Part shown: piece by piece, positions 13,001-23,571 of the stretch
Numbering within the stretch: position 1 is the stretch's first letter
How the letters are laid out: every line of letters starts with the position of its first letter
From: Alectoria sarmentosa
Taxonomy: Eukaryota; Ascomycota; Lecanoromycetes; Lecanorales; Parmeliaceae
Reading direction: 5' to 3'
Assembly (NCBI GenBank): GCA_009733775.1
Contig: WOGZ01000026.1
Span: 124,001 to 188,000, forward strand
DNA length: 64,000 nucleotides
Notes under the pieces: model-generated
Database searches by the model: none
Told to the model about the DNA's origin: nothing
What the model saw: the letters and a program-made list of their open reading frames with translations, nothing else
Made by a program: the position numbers and the translations under genes

Positions 13001-13982
13001 GATGAAACTTCTCGTATTCTCATAGACATTTGGCATACGATTGGCTCTATCGCAATGGAGGTTAACGACCCCGTACGTGCCATCAAATACACGGAACAGG
13101 TTTTGAGTTACTGGAAAGACAGCGCGAAGAAGTCGGGAGTCGAGGATCGAAACCTCGCAGTGGGGTACGTTCAGCATGCTGCTGCTCTACTCATCTTGGG
13201 AAGATACGCCGCATCAGAGGAAGAACTAAAGAAGGGCCTTACGATTATGGAGTCTGTTGTGGGTGATGATAAAGAGAAAATGTCAACCTGGGTCCTGGGG
13301 CTAGGCTATGCCTACATACTACAAGGGAGACTGGATGACGCTGAAATTATACTAAACGAGGGTCTCGCAGAACGCGTCAAAAAGTTTGGGCTCAGCGATA
13401 CCTACTCTTATAAGTCAGTTATCATCTATTCTCACGTATGATCAAGGCACTTGCGCTAATATCGGGCTCATAACGGTAGATCTGGAGCGTATCATCATGC
13501 ACTTGGCAATGTGTTTTTGTCAAGGAACACGCCAGAAGCTTTAAGGGAGGCAGAGCGTCATCATACCCACGCAGTTTGGCAGTACGAAGCCACCTTGGGT
13601 AGGAACCATCACCGCACGGCAGACATGTACCACATAATGGCTGGCTATAGACGACGGGAGCGTGACTGGCCTAAAGCCGAGTAGGTCGCGATCGACGGTC
13701 CCCCATTGGGCTATCCACTAAAACATCACAACTAGGAATCTCATCAGGGACGCACTGAGAATCTGGAATCTCAACCCTAACTTCTATAAGCCTGAGATTG
13801 CACGGAGTAAGTTCGTTCTTTCTCTAGTAATAGCAGAGCAAGGGTCAAGAGATGGCGAAGTAGTCGCTCTTCGCAAGGAAGCGGATCTTGGAAGATTACA
13901 GCGCCCCTGGGTGATCAACAAAGAAGAACCCGATTTACGCGAAGCTGATTTCAACAACTTGGTTGTCTACAATTCACGTTGA
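10037..13982 (+). CDS. NLR: alpha/beta-hydrolase-like + NB-ARC + TPR
   Basis: Ten exons: 10037-10137, 10189-10414, 10462-10521, 10571-10894, 10944-11127, 11234-11314, 11376-12864, 12916-13413, 13480-13680, 13736-13982 (1136 aa). All nine introns (47-106 nt) have GT...AG ends and every frame joins. One carries a perfect TACTAAC. The N-terminal domain (about residues 34-190) resembles the alpha/beta-hydrolase-like domain of fungal NLRs (SLIIIPDSGS... RPLLFMAHGLGG... GAVFLGCPH). Next is NB-ARC with Walker A GIPGIGKS (422-429), Walker B LLILDNAD (about 514-521) and GGIPLALLQ, then TPR-type helical pairs to near the end. Such proteins are thought to sense non-self and trigger a defence or incompatibility reaction. 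The usual nucleophile serine of GxSxG is glycine (AHGLGG), so hydrolase activity is doubtful. Start choice is by exon fit; an earlier exon is possible. Confidence 0.85.
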
Positions 13983-14154
13983 AGTCTACGGGCAGGGCCC
14001 CTAGCAGCCGCGAACGACGTGACATCTGGATGCTGCAGACCTTGAATCAAGCTGGCATTTAGAGTAGTCATAGTATGATGGCTAGAATGGCGTTTGGAGT
14101 TGAATTGAAAGACGCCAGAATATAGCTGAAGGGCGTTGAAGCTCAGCGGAGACA

Positions 14155-14592
14155 TTGGAAGCGGTCGAGGCTCAATTCAAAGCCATTCAGCTTCATTTAG
14201 AAGCCATCAATGGCAACCATGTCGTTCTGGGCCACGAGCTGGAGACTCTGAAGCAACAAGGACAGCGGGGACAAGAACAGGCCAGTAGAATCAACATGCT
14301 TGCAACTCCTGCAAATATTCGCGATAGCGTGAATATCTATAAAGACTACATCTCTACTCCTATCATGAAATCTCTGCTTTCATTACTCGCATTGATATTA
14401 AGTGATCACTCAGCAGCAGGAGACCACTGGAGCGATCAGGTGCTGCCCCAGCCGATGCGCTCACGCCTTATCGGGATAGACTCGTCGGCTGCACGAGTAC
14501 ACAATCGGCCTGCCTGCATGATAGGGAGTGATTTCGGGGTACTCGTATTGATCAACCCGTTAAAACACATCGACGCACAGGCGATAATCTAA
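14155..14592 (+). pseudogene. coiled-coil-like coding remnant
   Basis: An open stretch whose first about 85 codons look protein-like: a heptad-patterned helix (EAVEAQFKAIQLHLEAIN, then LGHELETLKQQ) without an initiating ATG in front, while the last 60 codons look random. It may be a leftover of a helical signalling domain near the NLR, or a missed exon of an unrecognised gene. Function unknown. Confidence 0.25.
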
Positions 14593-14699
14593 CTGCGTGC
14601 ATCACGTCTACGATTGCTTTGACCGCGATCGATTCTGTAATAGCTGTATTCATTTATCAGGTCTAGTCTCACAGACACCTAGATAAATTCCATTCTCAG

Positions 14700-15649
14700 T
14701 CATCTGCGAACAGCAGAAGGCACCCTCATATGCAGATCACTCGAATGCTCCCTCAAAATCGCATCCAACGACCTCTTCTCAATCACCACCCTCCCCAGCT
14801 CCAGAAGATCCTTGACATCAATATCCGCCTCCTCTTTAACAATCCCATGTCGACCACATCCCGGCTGCTCCTTTCCTCCATTTAAAGCTTCATAGAGCTT
14901 TGGCATTACCCTCCTCGAAACAATCAAAGACCTTCCGTCTCCCTTGCCCCAATGATTCCACTGCATAATCTGCTCCATCCACCTCGAATCCTCGTTCTCG
15001 ATATCCGCAATTTTCTGAACCACAATCAATTCCCCCCTTCTGTACCGGTAGCTGAGTGCCGTCCTCCATGCCAAATCATAGATCTTGCGCGGCAGCTTCG
15101 TCGACATGTCTCGCGGCTTGGGCCCAAACGCCACACCACCTCCTTTTAGCATGGGACTTTTTTTGTCGCCCAGTCGAGCTCTGCCTGAGCCTTTTTGAGG
15201 TCGTATCTTGCGGCCACTGCCATGAACTTCGCTTCTCCACTTGGTGTTTGCGGTCCGCATTCCTCGGTGCATATTGGCTTCGTATATGACAGCTCGCTGT
15301 AGGATGTCGCGACGGAGTGGGAGATGTAGTTGGTTGGCTGGGTATTCAGTAAAGCGTAGAGGTTCCATATGGGGGAAGCTGTAGACTGTTGCTAGTACAT
15401 TGGGCACCGGAGGAGGCGGTCGGCGAAGTATTGTGGGTGTGAATGGATTGTAAACCTCGCTTTGGGGGAGCTGGACTTCAGTGGCCATTGATCGTGAGAG
15501 ACGTGGTGCGAGACATTGCTATTTGGTCGTTAGGCGATGCTTCTGAATATATGACATATTCTTACAAGGAGTGGGTCTCGCGCAGTAGCGAAAGCTGTCA
15601 CTGATCTCTTGAAACTATTCCCTGAGCTGCGCAAGCTATGAGTGGCCAT
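14700..15649 (-). CDS. YML6: mitochondrial ribosomal protein uL4m
   Basis: Two exons: 15566-15649 and 14700-15518 (300 aa), with a 47-nt intron holding a GCCTAAC branch site. The product is the large-subunit uL4 protein of the mitoribosome. Its best signature is the rRNA-binding loop GSGRKIRPQKGSGRARLG followed by KSPMLKGGGVAFGPKPR. The N-terminus coded by exon 1 and the start of exon 2 (SFKRSVTAFATARDP...APRLSRSM) is Arg/Ser-rich without acids, fitting a mitochondrial presequence. An ATG also lies in exon 2 (15488), which would remove the presequence, so I prefer 15649. The gene is head-to-head with mL38 across 161 bases. Confidence 0.93.
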
Positions 15650-15810
15650 GATGGCCAGCCTGGATGGGAACGTCGATTGATGATAGAACGTTGCAACATC
15701 GACGAGCGCTTGGCCGAGACTAAGACGGAGAGAAATTCGCGCCAAGAAATGTGATAATTTGCCAATTTGGGCCTTGACGATTCGGCCTTCTCTTCATACA
15801 ACCATTGATC
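15650..15810. promoter_or_regulatory. bidirectional promoter, uL4m / mL38
   Basis: 161 bases separate the two start codons of divergent mitoribosomal genes. Both promoters and 5' UTRs must fit here, so shared control is likely. No motif was identified with confidence. Confidence 0.6.
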
Positions 15811-17155
15811 ATGGCGACGCCAATTTACACCATCAGCCCAGCACTACGCTGCCTAAGAAACCCAGCGCGGCGAGGACTAATTCCGACATCTTCCACTCAC
15901 AGCTTCAAAACCTCCACCCAGCGAAAGAATGAAGCTCTCGAGACCACACCCACCTCTTCCCCCTCGACCCCTCCACCAAACCTCGACCCCAACACCGTCT
16001 CCACCCCCCTCGAAGAACGCCAGCTCCTCCGTACCGGTATCCACCCCATCGGCTCCCGCCGCCGGCGCGCCTCCATCCTGTCCTCCGACAACGTCCCCTT
16101 CGAACAAATGCCCTACCAATGCTTCCAAGAAGCGCGAGCCGTGCTCGCCGAAGACCGTTCCCGGAAATTGCTAGAGATAGCAGAAATGCGCAAACGGATA
16201 GCTTTTTGGCAGAATATGCCGGCGAGCGAATTGGGGGGCGAGTATGCGAAGAAGGGGAAGTTGGTGCGAATGCAAAAGTATCTTGCGGGTTTGAAGATTT
16301 TGGCGGATGTGAATGATCCGGTCATCAAGAAGAGGTTTGAGGATGGAATGGGTGAGTCCATATATAATCTGCATCATCTTCTGGAGTGAGGTTGAAAGCT
16401 GATGTTCGGGATATTCAGGAGACATGAATCGCCCCATCTACCGCTACCTCGCCGATCGCAAATGGCGCGAGTACAAACGCAAACTCCTCATGCAACGCAT
16501 ATCCCAAATGCACATCGTCCCCGACATGCTCCCGCACCTCGACCCCACCGCCGAAGTCTCCCTTGGCTTTGGCCGGCGCAATGTCCAGCCTGGCGAATTC
16601 GTCGATTCGCGCGTGAGCGAGATACCGGCACGATTGAACGTGCGGGTCTTTGATAAGGGGGAGAGGTTGGTCAGTATAGCGGTCGTGGACCCAGATGTAC
16701 CGGATGAGGAGCGAGATAGCTTTGGCTCAAGGTGTCACTTTCTGGCCGTGAATGTGCCGTTGAGTCCGACGGCTACTTCGATTCCGTTGTCGAAGTTGAA
16801 GAAGGAGGAACATATTGTGCATCCGTGGCTGCCACCGTATGCTCAGAAGGGTGCACCATACCACCGGCTGGCAGTTTTTGTTATTCAGCAAGACGATGTT
16901 GGGAAGGGAGCGAGCTTGGATATCAAGGCTTTTAGAGATAATCCGCGAAATAAGAGGGACGGCTTCAAGATTCGAAGATTTGTGGATAAGAAGCCGCTCA
17001 GGCCGATTGGGATGCATTTGTTCAGGAGCAAATGGGATGAAGGAACCGATGGGGTGGTGACAAGAGCGGGCATTGAGGGGATGGCCATCGAGTTTACAAG
17101 GAAGAAGTCGGAGAAGTTACCATACAAAAAGAAGGATGGAGCGAGGTATAGGTAG
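15811..17155 (+). CDS. MRPL35: mitochondrial ribosomal protein mL38 (PEBP fold)
   Basis: Two exons: 15811-16351 and 16419-17155 (425 aa), intron 67 nt, GTGAGT donor. The product is the fungal mL38 (yeast MrpL35), a mitoribosomal protein whose C-terminal half has the phosphatidylethanolamine-binding-protein fold. Seen here: a Pro/Ser/Thr-rich N-terminal segment suited to import, a conserved helical region (KRFEDGMGDMNRPIYRYLAD across the splice), then PEBP-like strands with VVDPDVP, HPWLPPYAQKG, PYHRLAVFVIQQ and the closing LRPIGMHLFRSKWDEG. I chose the ATG at 15811; a TTG six bases upstream is not needed. It diverges from uL4m. Confidence 0.92.
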
Positions 17156-18038
17156 GGTTACATTGTAGAGTTATCTTGCTGTATTTTCTGTTGAGTAGCC
17201 CAGAAGCTAAGGAGGGGGGGGGGGGGGGGTTTTTATGTGTNNNNNNNNNNGGAGTGGGTGAGTGTGTTGGGGGTCTTCGGAAGTCTGGATTTTATGTATG
17301 TCACAGTCATAGCATTCATAGGGTGGCTTCAAGCATGAAATAGAACCGAAAGAAATGTATTCTTTCTCCTTAGTGTCTCATGCTAGATGGAGTATGGACC
17401 AAGGCATACATGTCTCACCACCATGGCCGATCCTCCCCGTAGAAAAGCCAGAGAGCATCCATGCATTTGGTCAGTTATCGAATTTTTCAAGCGATGCTTT
17501 TCAATCTTCCTCCGTTGACAAACATGTCTGACACTGACTATTCCACAAAGGAAAGGGTCGAGACGATGTATACTGTGGAGGTTCTGTGCCAATTGGAGAG
17601 AGGATAGTAACAGCGGAAGAGGAAGCAAGTGGACAGGAACAAAGAGGCAGATAGATGAGACGTCGTAGATTGGAACCTAGATGGTATTCATAGTCTGATG
17701 TGATAAGTGGGGATAGCCTCGTTCGCGTCAATGGTTCCTGAGAGGATATCAGCTCCTCTTCTTCGAACAGGTAGATGAAGAGCTAATGCACCGTCCATAT
17801 CCTGTCCTCGCACCTAGCACGGAATTCTTCACAGACCCTAGACATTTCATGCTTGTGTCCAGATTATTCTCTATCCTCGATCCACCTCTTCGAAAACATC
17901 TGACAGCCTTCTCGGTGCTGCTCTTCTTCTCCATCACCGAAACTAAGATGCCTTCCAAGTCCGGGCGGATCAATCACCTCTCCTGATTAATACTCTATCC
18001 TTGGCCGCGCTGTCCATTTGTCTCCATATCCAATGCCC
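17156..18038. other. convergent intergenic region with poly-G run and assembly gap
   Basis: Between the 3' ends of mL38 and the GT32 gene. It contains a run of 16 G (17214-17229), a short T-rich stretch and ten N (17241-17250), so the assembly is unsure here. No gene is seen; the short frames on both strands look random. Confidence 0.6.
17241..17250. other. assembly gap (10 N) next to poly-G
   Basis: Ten N directly in the record, 11 bases after a G16 homopolymer. The true gap length is unknown. Confidence 0.95.
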
Positions 18039-19040
18039 CTAATCATTCCACCCATGTTTCCAAGATCCCTTCCATTGATGCCTCACGAAGAAATCGCCTG
18101 GTCCTTGGTGCTCGTCCCGAGTTGAGTTTGAATGTGGTTGACCTGCTCCAAATCCATCAATCGGAAGCACAAGAACGTCACCAAACAATCGTGGCTCCGT
18201 CATTCCAGTGATATTAAGGTAACTCATCTCGGTCCCCGTCGCCTCAGACATAGCCTCCATGACAGCGTGCGTCCAGATAACGGGCCCGCTGACCTGGACG
18301 ACCTCCTCATCCGATGGCTTGAAGTTGGCGATGCTGGTGTTGTTGCGCTCGGCCGTCTCGTTCAGGGCCGCAACGACTTTTTTTACGATCTTCTTCATAA
18401 TGGGATGCCCTCGGCTGGAGGCCATGGTCCATTGACAGAACTGAATCCGTTCGTTCATACCATAGTATGGTTCTCCATCCAGCTGGTCATACTCCACTCC
18501 GACGACAGCGTGAACCTTGGATCTCATATCTTGTGGAATCCAGTCACGAACAGACTTAGCTACGACAGTGTCAAGGTCGCTGTATACCCCCCCTTCTGAT
18601 TCGAGTATCATATATCGCAGCAGATCGGAACGGAGGACGTGGAATTTCAGTTGGAGAAAGGGTTCGAGGATGTCTGGTCGATCGGCGTAGTGTTTTCGGG
18701 CGAAGTCATCGGCGCCTTGATCGCTCATGAGAGTGTAGCTGTAATCCTGATTTTGTGAAATCCATGTCTGGAGTGCAGGCGCAAAGTCGTCAAGTGGGGT
18801 GTAACCGAAGAAGATCTGCCATATTCGAGGAGGGATGTCGTCCAACTGAGGCTGCAAAGGCTGTTGTGCCCGCGATCCTGATCCTGATCCTGATCCTATT
18901 GGACCATGGTAAATGAAGAAGTATACGTATAGGGCAAACAAGAATGCTCCAAAACTGAATCGCGCAGGCCGCCGCCGTATAATGCTGGTGCCGCTAACGA
19001 GGCTCTGCCCGATGCCGTTTTTAAAAGCATGGGGTCCCAT
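18039..19040 (-). CDS. GT32 family (Och1-like) glycosyltransferase
   Basis: Single-exon gene, 333 aa. It is a type II membrane protein: a short basic cytosolic tail, a membrane anchor at about residues 29-44 (SFGAFLFALYVYFFIY), a Gly/Ser/Gln stem, then a GT32 catalytic domain with IPPRIWQIFFG, LRSDLLRYMILESEGGVYSDLDT (DLD at 155-157 is the metal-binding DxD) and SGPVIWTHAV. Several N-x-S/T sites follow. GT32 members in fungi are Golgi alpha-mannosyltransferases such as Och1 or related inositolphosphoceramide mannosyltransferases. The DxD and topology support a Golgi transferase; the acceptor cannot be told. The Gly-Ser run in the stem is coded by a hexanucleotide repeat. Confidence 0.88.
   Translation of the reverse strand: MGPHAFKNGIGQSLVSGTSIIRRRPARFSFGAFLFALYVYFFIYHGPIGSGSGSGSRAQQPLQPQLDDIPPRIWQIFFGYTPLDDFAPALQTWISQNQDYSYTLMSDQGADDFARKHYADRPDILEPFLQLKFHVLRSDLLRYMILESEGGVYSDLDTVVAKSVRDWIPQDMRSKVHAVVGVEYDQLDGEPYYGMNERIQFCQWTMASSRGHPIMKKIVKKVVAALNETAERNNTSIANFKPSDEEVVQVSGPVIWTHAVMEAMSEATGTEMSYLNITGMTEPRLFGDVLVLPIDGFGAGQPHSNSTRDEHQGPGDFFVRHQWKGSWKHGWND
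18874..18897. repeat. (GATCCT)4 repeat in the GT32 stem
   Basis: Four perfect tandem copies of GATCCT, coding Gly-Ser repeats on the minus strand. Such coding microsatellites change length easily without breaking frame. Confidence 0.9.
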
Positions 19041-19104
19041 GCTGTGGGTAGGAGCGTCATTTTGGTTGCCTCAGTTCTCAGCCGTGTCTTTACCCCTCCT
19101 GGTT

Positions 19105-19620
19105 AATGCCCAGATTAAACAATCCCTTGAGATTTTAGCGTCACACTATACTACTTTAAATAATAATCGATATTTAATCAACAAAAAAATGAAATACCAT
19201 TAAACTCAAAGTTTAATAATACGATTAATCGTTAATATCAGAATTATTGTTTGCGTAATTTTCATTATTTTTAATACTTCTCGTATAACGTCGTAATTGA
19301 AATAATTGAAATTTCATCTTAATTAATTAAATATCGCGTTAACCACATTCGGCCTAGCGCCCAAATTACGAAGGATATTCAAGCGCAAAAAAACTCTTTT
19401 TTCTTTTTTCTCTTTGCGTTCGTTTTATATGACACATTTAATTCATAATTATTAAATATCATCTCAAGCACAATATTATTCAAACTTCCGCCCGTGACAT
19501 AAATATATAATAGATTTAATTTTTTACTTTGTTTTTATTTTTATTTAAAATTTAATTTATTAATTATCGTTAGTTAAAAAATCGAAAATTAATATAAACT
19601 TAAAAAAGAACCTTTTCAAT
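19105..19620. repeat. AT-rich island, probably RIP-degraded
   Basis: About 500 bases that are by eye roughly three quarters A+T, rich in TpA and poor in CpA, with sharp edges against normal-GC sequence on both sides. No open frame of note and no clear terminal repeats. In fungi such blocks usually are mutated transposon or duplicated DNA (repeat-induced point mutation). It abuts the broken protease-like gene. Confidence 0.6.
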
Positions 19621-19639
19621 CTTTCAGAGGGATGAACTG

Positions 19640-20903
19640 GTACCCAGACTCAATACCAGACGAACGGAAGCTTGATACTCGGCGATTACGACTCGGTAAA
19701 GATTACGGGCAATAACGTCACGTTACCTTTTATTGTGGAAGATGCTTGCAATAACGGCTTTGTTCTTTCAGTTACCGACATCAATATGAATATGAAAACA
19801 GGTTCAAATATTAGCATTATCGGTCAATCACAGGGATCAGCTGTGAGAGCCTGTATTGAACCCAACTTCAGTCCTATCACGCTGTCCGAGGAGATCTGGT
19901 GGGCATTTGCAAATGTCACTCAAGACTGGAGTGGCTGAAACAGGTCGTTCTGCAAGTCTGATCAATTTGTGGGGAATAATAATCCCCGCGAACGGAGCGT
20001 AGGCCGAATTCTCAGCCTATTCAGTCGTCAGGTCCGCCAACGGGAATCCCAGATACGACGGTGTGGGGTAGCCATCTCCGATAGGGATAGCTACTACTAG
20101 TCCCTTTGGGGCTAGCTTGCTAGCATAGATAGCTTTTTTAGTAGCGAAGAATGGATCATCTTACACACCACGAATTACCCATTTCACAACGGCGACCTCA
20201 CCTTCTCTATATACCCAGGTCTCAACATCACAATTCCAAACCACCAACTCGTTGTTCCCGATGTCAAGATTGACTCCGCAGGACAAGAATATCCGTCCAG
20301 CTCCACCGAAGTCGAAGTCTTGATTAACAGTCTCCAAGGTGTCAACACAAACGACATGCCACGCTTCGGCATGCCATTCCTCAGCTCCGCATATCTCATG
20401 GTCGACAATGATCAGCAGTAATTCACGCTGTCGTAAAGTCAATAATCCACCACCTTGAACCTCGTTGCCATCGGCCCGCCCGCCTGCAACAACCCAGCGC
20501 CCTCACCTACAACACAGCCCTTGCCCTCCGTCCTCGCAAGCCCGACGCCAGCGCCAAAACCCAGCTCTGGAACCCCTCAAGATGCGATCGCTGGCGGGGT
20601 CGTTGGAGGTTTGACCACTATAGTCCACTATAGTTATATGCATTGGCGTATTCTTCGTCAGGAAAAAGCGACGAACTGAGCGTTCGGCGGGGATACAGAA
20701 GCAAGAGTATGGGGCGATGGCAGAGGCACAGGCAGTCCAGAATCCTACCTATTCGGATACTCAGGTGTACGCGAAATCGGAAATGACATCGGACAGGCAG
20801 CCGCCTCAGGAATTGCCATTGGATAAGGATTCGGGACAAGGTATTGCACCTTATGAGATGCCAGCTCCACCGAGGCTTCGTAGACCGGGCAGTGCATTAT
20901 GAG
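19640..20903 (+). pseudogene. broken aspartic-protease-like (A1-type) membrane-anchored gene
   Basis: Three conserved pieces survive in order. (1) 19640-19935: GSLILGDYD, VTLPF, ITLSEEIWWAF, resembling the second lobe of fungal A1-like proteins. (2) 20150-20610: LTFSIYPGLNITIPNHQLVV, NDMPRFGMPFLSSAYLMVDND, then a Pro/Ser/Thr linker. (3) 20635-20903: a basic stop-transfer (VRKKRRTERS) and a cytosolic tail. Lesions are: about 210 unrelated bases between pieces 1 and 2; three TAA codons (20419, 20434, 20443) where CAA (Gln) is expected; and a 10-bp tandem duplication in the membrane-helix code (20615-20634) that shifts frame. The 5' half is missing or lost in the AT-rich block. No functional protease can be made. 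Confidence 0.72.
20615..20634. repeat. 10-bp tandem duplication causing a frameshift
   Basis: CCACTATAGT occurs twice in direct tandem. Counting only one copy, the frame runs on into a hydrophobic helix and a basic tail, so the second copy is the frame-breaking event. Confidence 0.85.
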
Positions 20904-21530
20904 GATGCAGAGGTAATCAGCGTTATATTCCTTTATTATTGTGGGGGCGCTTTTCCTATTTATGCCTCTACTGACGCGGAGATACCTTTGAGCTTAGTTA
21001 TGATTGCTGCGTGGCGTTCCTTCTAAAGAGGTGGTGTGTATTTGTTGATATATAGAAAGAGCATTATAATTCTAGGACCACCTTTTAATACGTCTGAGCC
21101 GATCTGCCTCAAGTTAAAAATGGATTTCTGAGAGCAAAACATTCGAAAGAATTCCGTAAGTCACAGAGGAAAAGGGTCAAGACGATGAAAATTGTGGATG
21201 CATAAGTTCGGAGTTAGTAATGACGAAGCCTCGAGGAAACACGCAGAGAGAAAACGGAGGAAGCGAGAGAAAGGACTCGTAATGCAGTCGCATAAGCTGG
21301 GAGGCCCAATGATTTCTGGTCACCACTTTTATATCTACATTGATATCCTAAAAATTTGTTAGCCCGTTCATCTTAAGACCAACCAATAAGGGTTATCAGA
21401 ACCGCGTACCGTACTTATCTCACTTTAGGAAGAAGCCAATCCTCTGTGTCTTCATGCTCTACTCGGAAGAGTGGGCAGCCAGTTCTTTCCTGCAGACATC
21501 GCTCTCCTCCACCGGCTCCCTTTGCTCTCC
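20904..21530. other. intergenic, no gene seen
   Basis: About 630 bases downstream of the broken gene and of Csl4 (convergent). Only short random frames. Confidence 0.5.
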
Positions 21531-22332
21531 TCAAAACGGTTTGGCAACCTTCCTACTCTCTCTCTTCCCAGTAATCGGATCCTTGAACTCCTTCCAGCTG
21601 ATCGGAACCATGGTATTGCCCGCCTCGCTCTTCGCCATCATGACGCCTAGCTCGTTCCTCGCCGTAGACAGGTAGTAGTTCGACTGGTCTCCTAGACTGA
21701 TCTGTACCCCCACCAATTATCATAAGCTACCATACATGCCCTTCCCCACCGATATGCTCAAACATGTTCGATTTCCCCAATCGTAGAAGAGAGACAGAGA
21801 CACAGAGAGAGAGAGAGGAGGAAGAAAGACCACATACCACAACACCCCTGACCACATCCCCGACCCTGAACCCCTCCCCACAAACCACCTTCTCCTTCTC
21901 CGTAGCCCTCACATCCTCCTTCCTCACCACGGCCTGCCACTCGTCGCCGCAGACATCCTCCCCCTCGCCATCCTCCCTCGCCACAGCCAACATGACCACA
22001 TCGACCTGCCGCGTCCGGACCCTCACGACCCGACAGAGCACCACGCTCCCCACGCGCGGCAGCGTGTTGGTGTTGCTGACGTTCGCCGACGGTATGGTGG
22101 GCGCGTGGGCGGGCGAGGGGAGCAGGCGCGGTATCGAGATTGTCGGTTTGGAGGTTTCGGGCCTTTTGGGATTGGGAATGGAGGGGGTCAGGATCGGGCG
22201 GCCGGCGAGGGAGGCGTGGATGGTGGAGGTGGGGCCGTCGAGGTGGGTCCCTGGGCCGGGTAGGTAGGCTGTGGAGGAGCCGAGGGGAAGGCCTGGATAT
22301 GCGAGGGAAGGCAGAGAGGTTGTGGCGGCCAT
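21531..22332 (-). CDS. CSL4: exosome complex subunit Csl4
   Basis: Two exons: 21838-22332 and 21531-21701 (221 aa), intron 136 nt with a GTATGT donor and a CT-rich core. Csl4 is one of the three S1/KH cap proteins of the RNA exosome. Seen here: an N-terminal domain (PGLPLGSS), a Pro-rich linker, an S1-like domain (RVGSVVLCRVVRVRTRQVDV) and the diagnostic C-terminus ISLGDQSNYYLSTARNELGV, MAKSEAGNTM and the closing RKVAKPF. The intron lies exactly before ISLGDQ. The GC-rich, CT-rich coding and intron sequence differs from neighbours but the product is intact. Confidence 0.93.
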
Positions 22333-23571
22333 TGGCGCATGTGGTTATGGGTTTGAAGAACGGATTTGCGGCGGGGTTTTCAAGAACGATGCACGTGACC
22401 TCCAAGATTGCTTCTACGGTACGCAGTATCGAGAGAAAGAATCCCTCAGATCTCTTGAGTTGGATGTAGATTATCCTCAAAAACATCTCCTTTGGAGTCC
22501 AAACTATGTAGCTTCATTTCTCTAGCCATTCAACAACAGGTCTTTCTTCCATGCATTTCGAATCAAATATTGGAGGTTTATCTCCTCTCGATCCAGCTTT
22601 CTATTCGTCCTTCATCAGCCATTCCCTTCTCTAGTCCCACATCTCCTTGTTTGGGAAGACCATTGTATCTGCGGTTTCGCTCCTGCTAGCAACATCATTG
22701 CTCAAATGTAAAAGAGAACGGATCAAGGATGGCAGGAGAGATTCCCGTCTCTGCTCGGCTTGCCAGAACCGATGGGTTTCCGGCGAACAAAACGAGCATA
22801 GTGACAAAAGGATGTGTGGAAGTTCTGATGGATCTTATGGAAGGGCGCGATGTGCCATGCTTATTCCACGATGGTGCTATCGTTACGAAAGTCGAGGTGA
22901 TGTATCAGAGGGGTACTGGATTGGGCCGCGGCCCTGAACAGTTATCTGAGCGTGTGGTTACTTGAAACGGATATGAGATACAGCCAATTTATCGGGCTCC
23001 TCGAACTTTTGGAAGGAGACAGTCAGTCAAGATTCCTGCTAGGTAATAAGTTTGCCAGGATGCTGCAGATCGACTTGAGGCGGTGCTTGTGGATGGCGGA
23101 AGACTTGTCCATGTCCCTAGACGCTAGTACGAACTTGGGGAGGTAGACTGAGGAGCACTACTAGAATCTTGTGCTCGCGCGGAAAAGGGGCTCTATGAGA
23201 CCGAGTTCGAAGAGGAAGGGCCTAGATGAGTGGTGTCTAATAAAGAAAGCGCATGATTTCAGGATTCTTGGGATTAGTGCTGTAATTGGAAACAAGCATG
23301 GAGGCAATCGAAAATGTATATGTTCATGGTTGCGGACCTCTAAGCCCACATCAGCATTACCTCCTAAAGAGAATACACGAATAAAAGCCTTCTTTGCGCC
23401 AAACAGATATCCCTTAAACTGCCTGGCCCAATAGAAAATCCGTAGGATCCTCTCCACTTTCCGCATGATTAATCCTGTAAAAGACGACGAGGTAATGCCC
23501 GGAACGCCTTGCAGCTCAAGCCAAGATATTAGTATAAAGAGGTGGGAATTTTCGAATCGCCAGACTTAGTA
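22333..23571. other. intergenic, promoter of Csl4 and 3' side of Vac8
   Basis: 1.24 kb. Small frames (for example 22729-22965, plus, ATG start) show no recognisable domain. I see no convincing gene. Confidence 0.45.

Noticed and set aside
22729..23146. Two consecutive plus-strand frames between CSL4 and VAC8
   Set aside because: No domain recognised and no intron joins them into a sensible protein.
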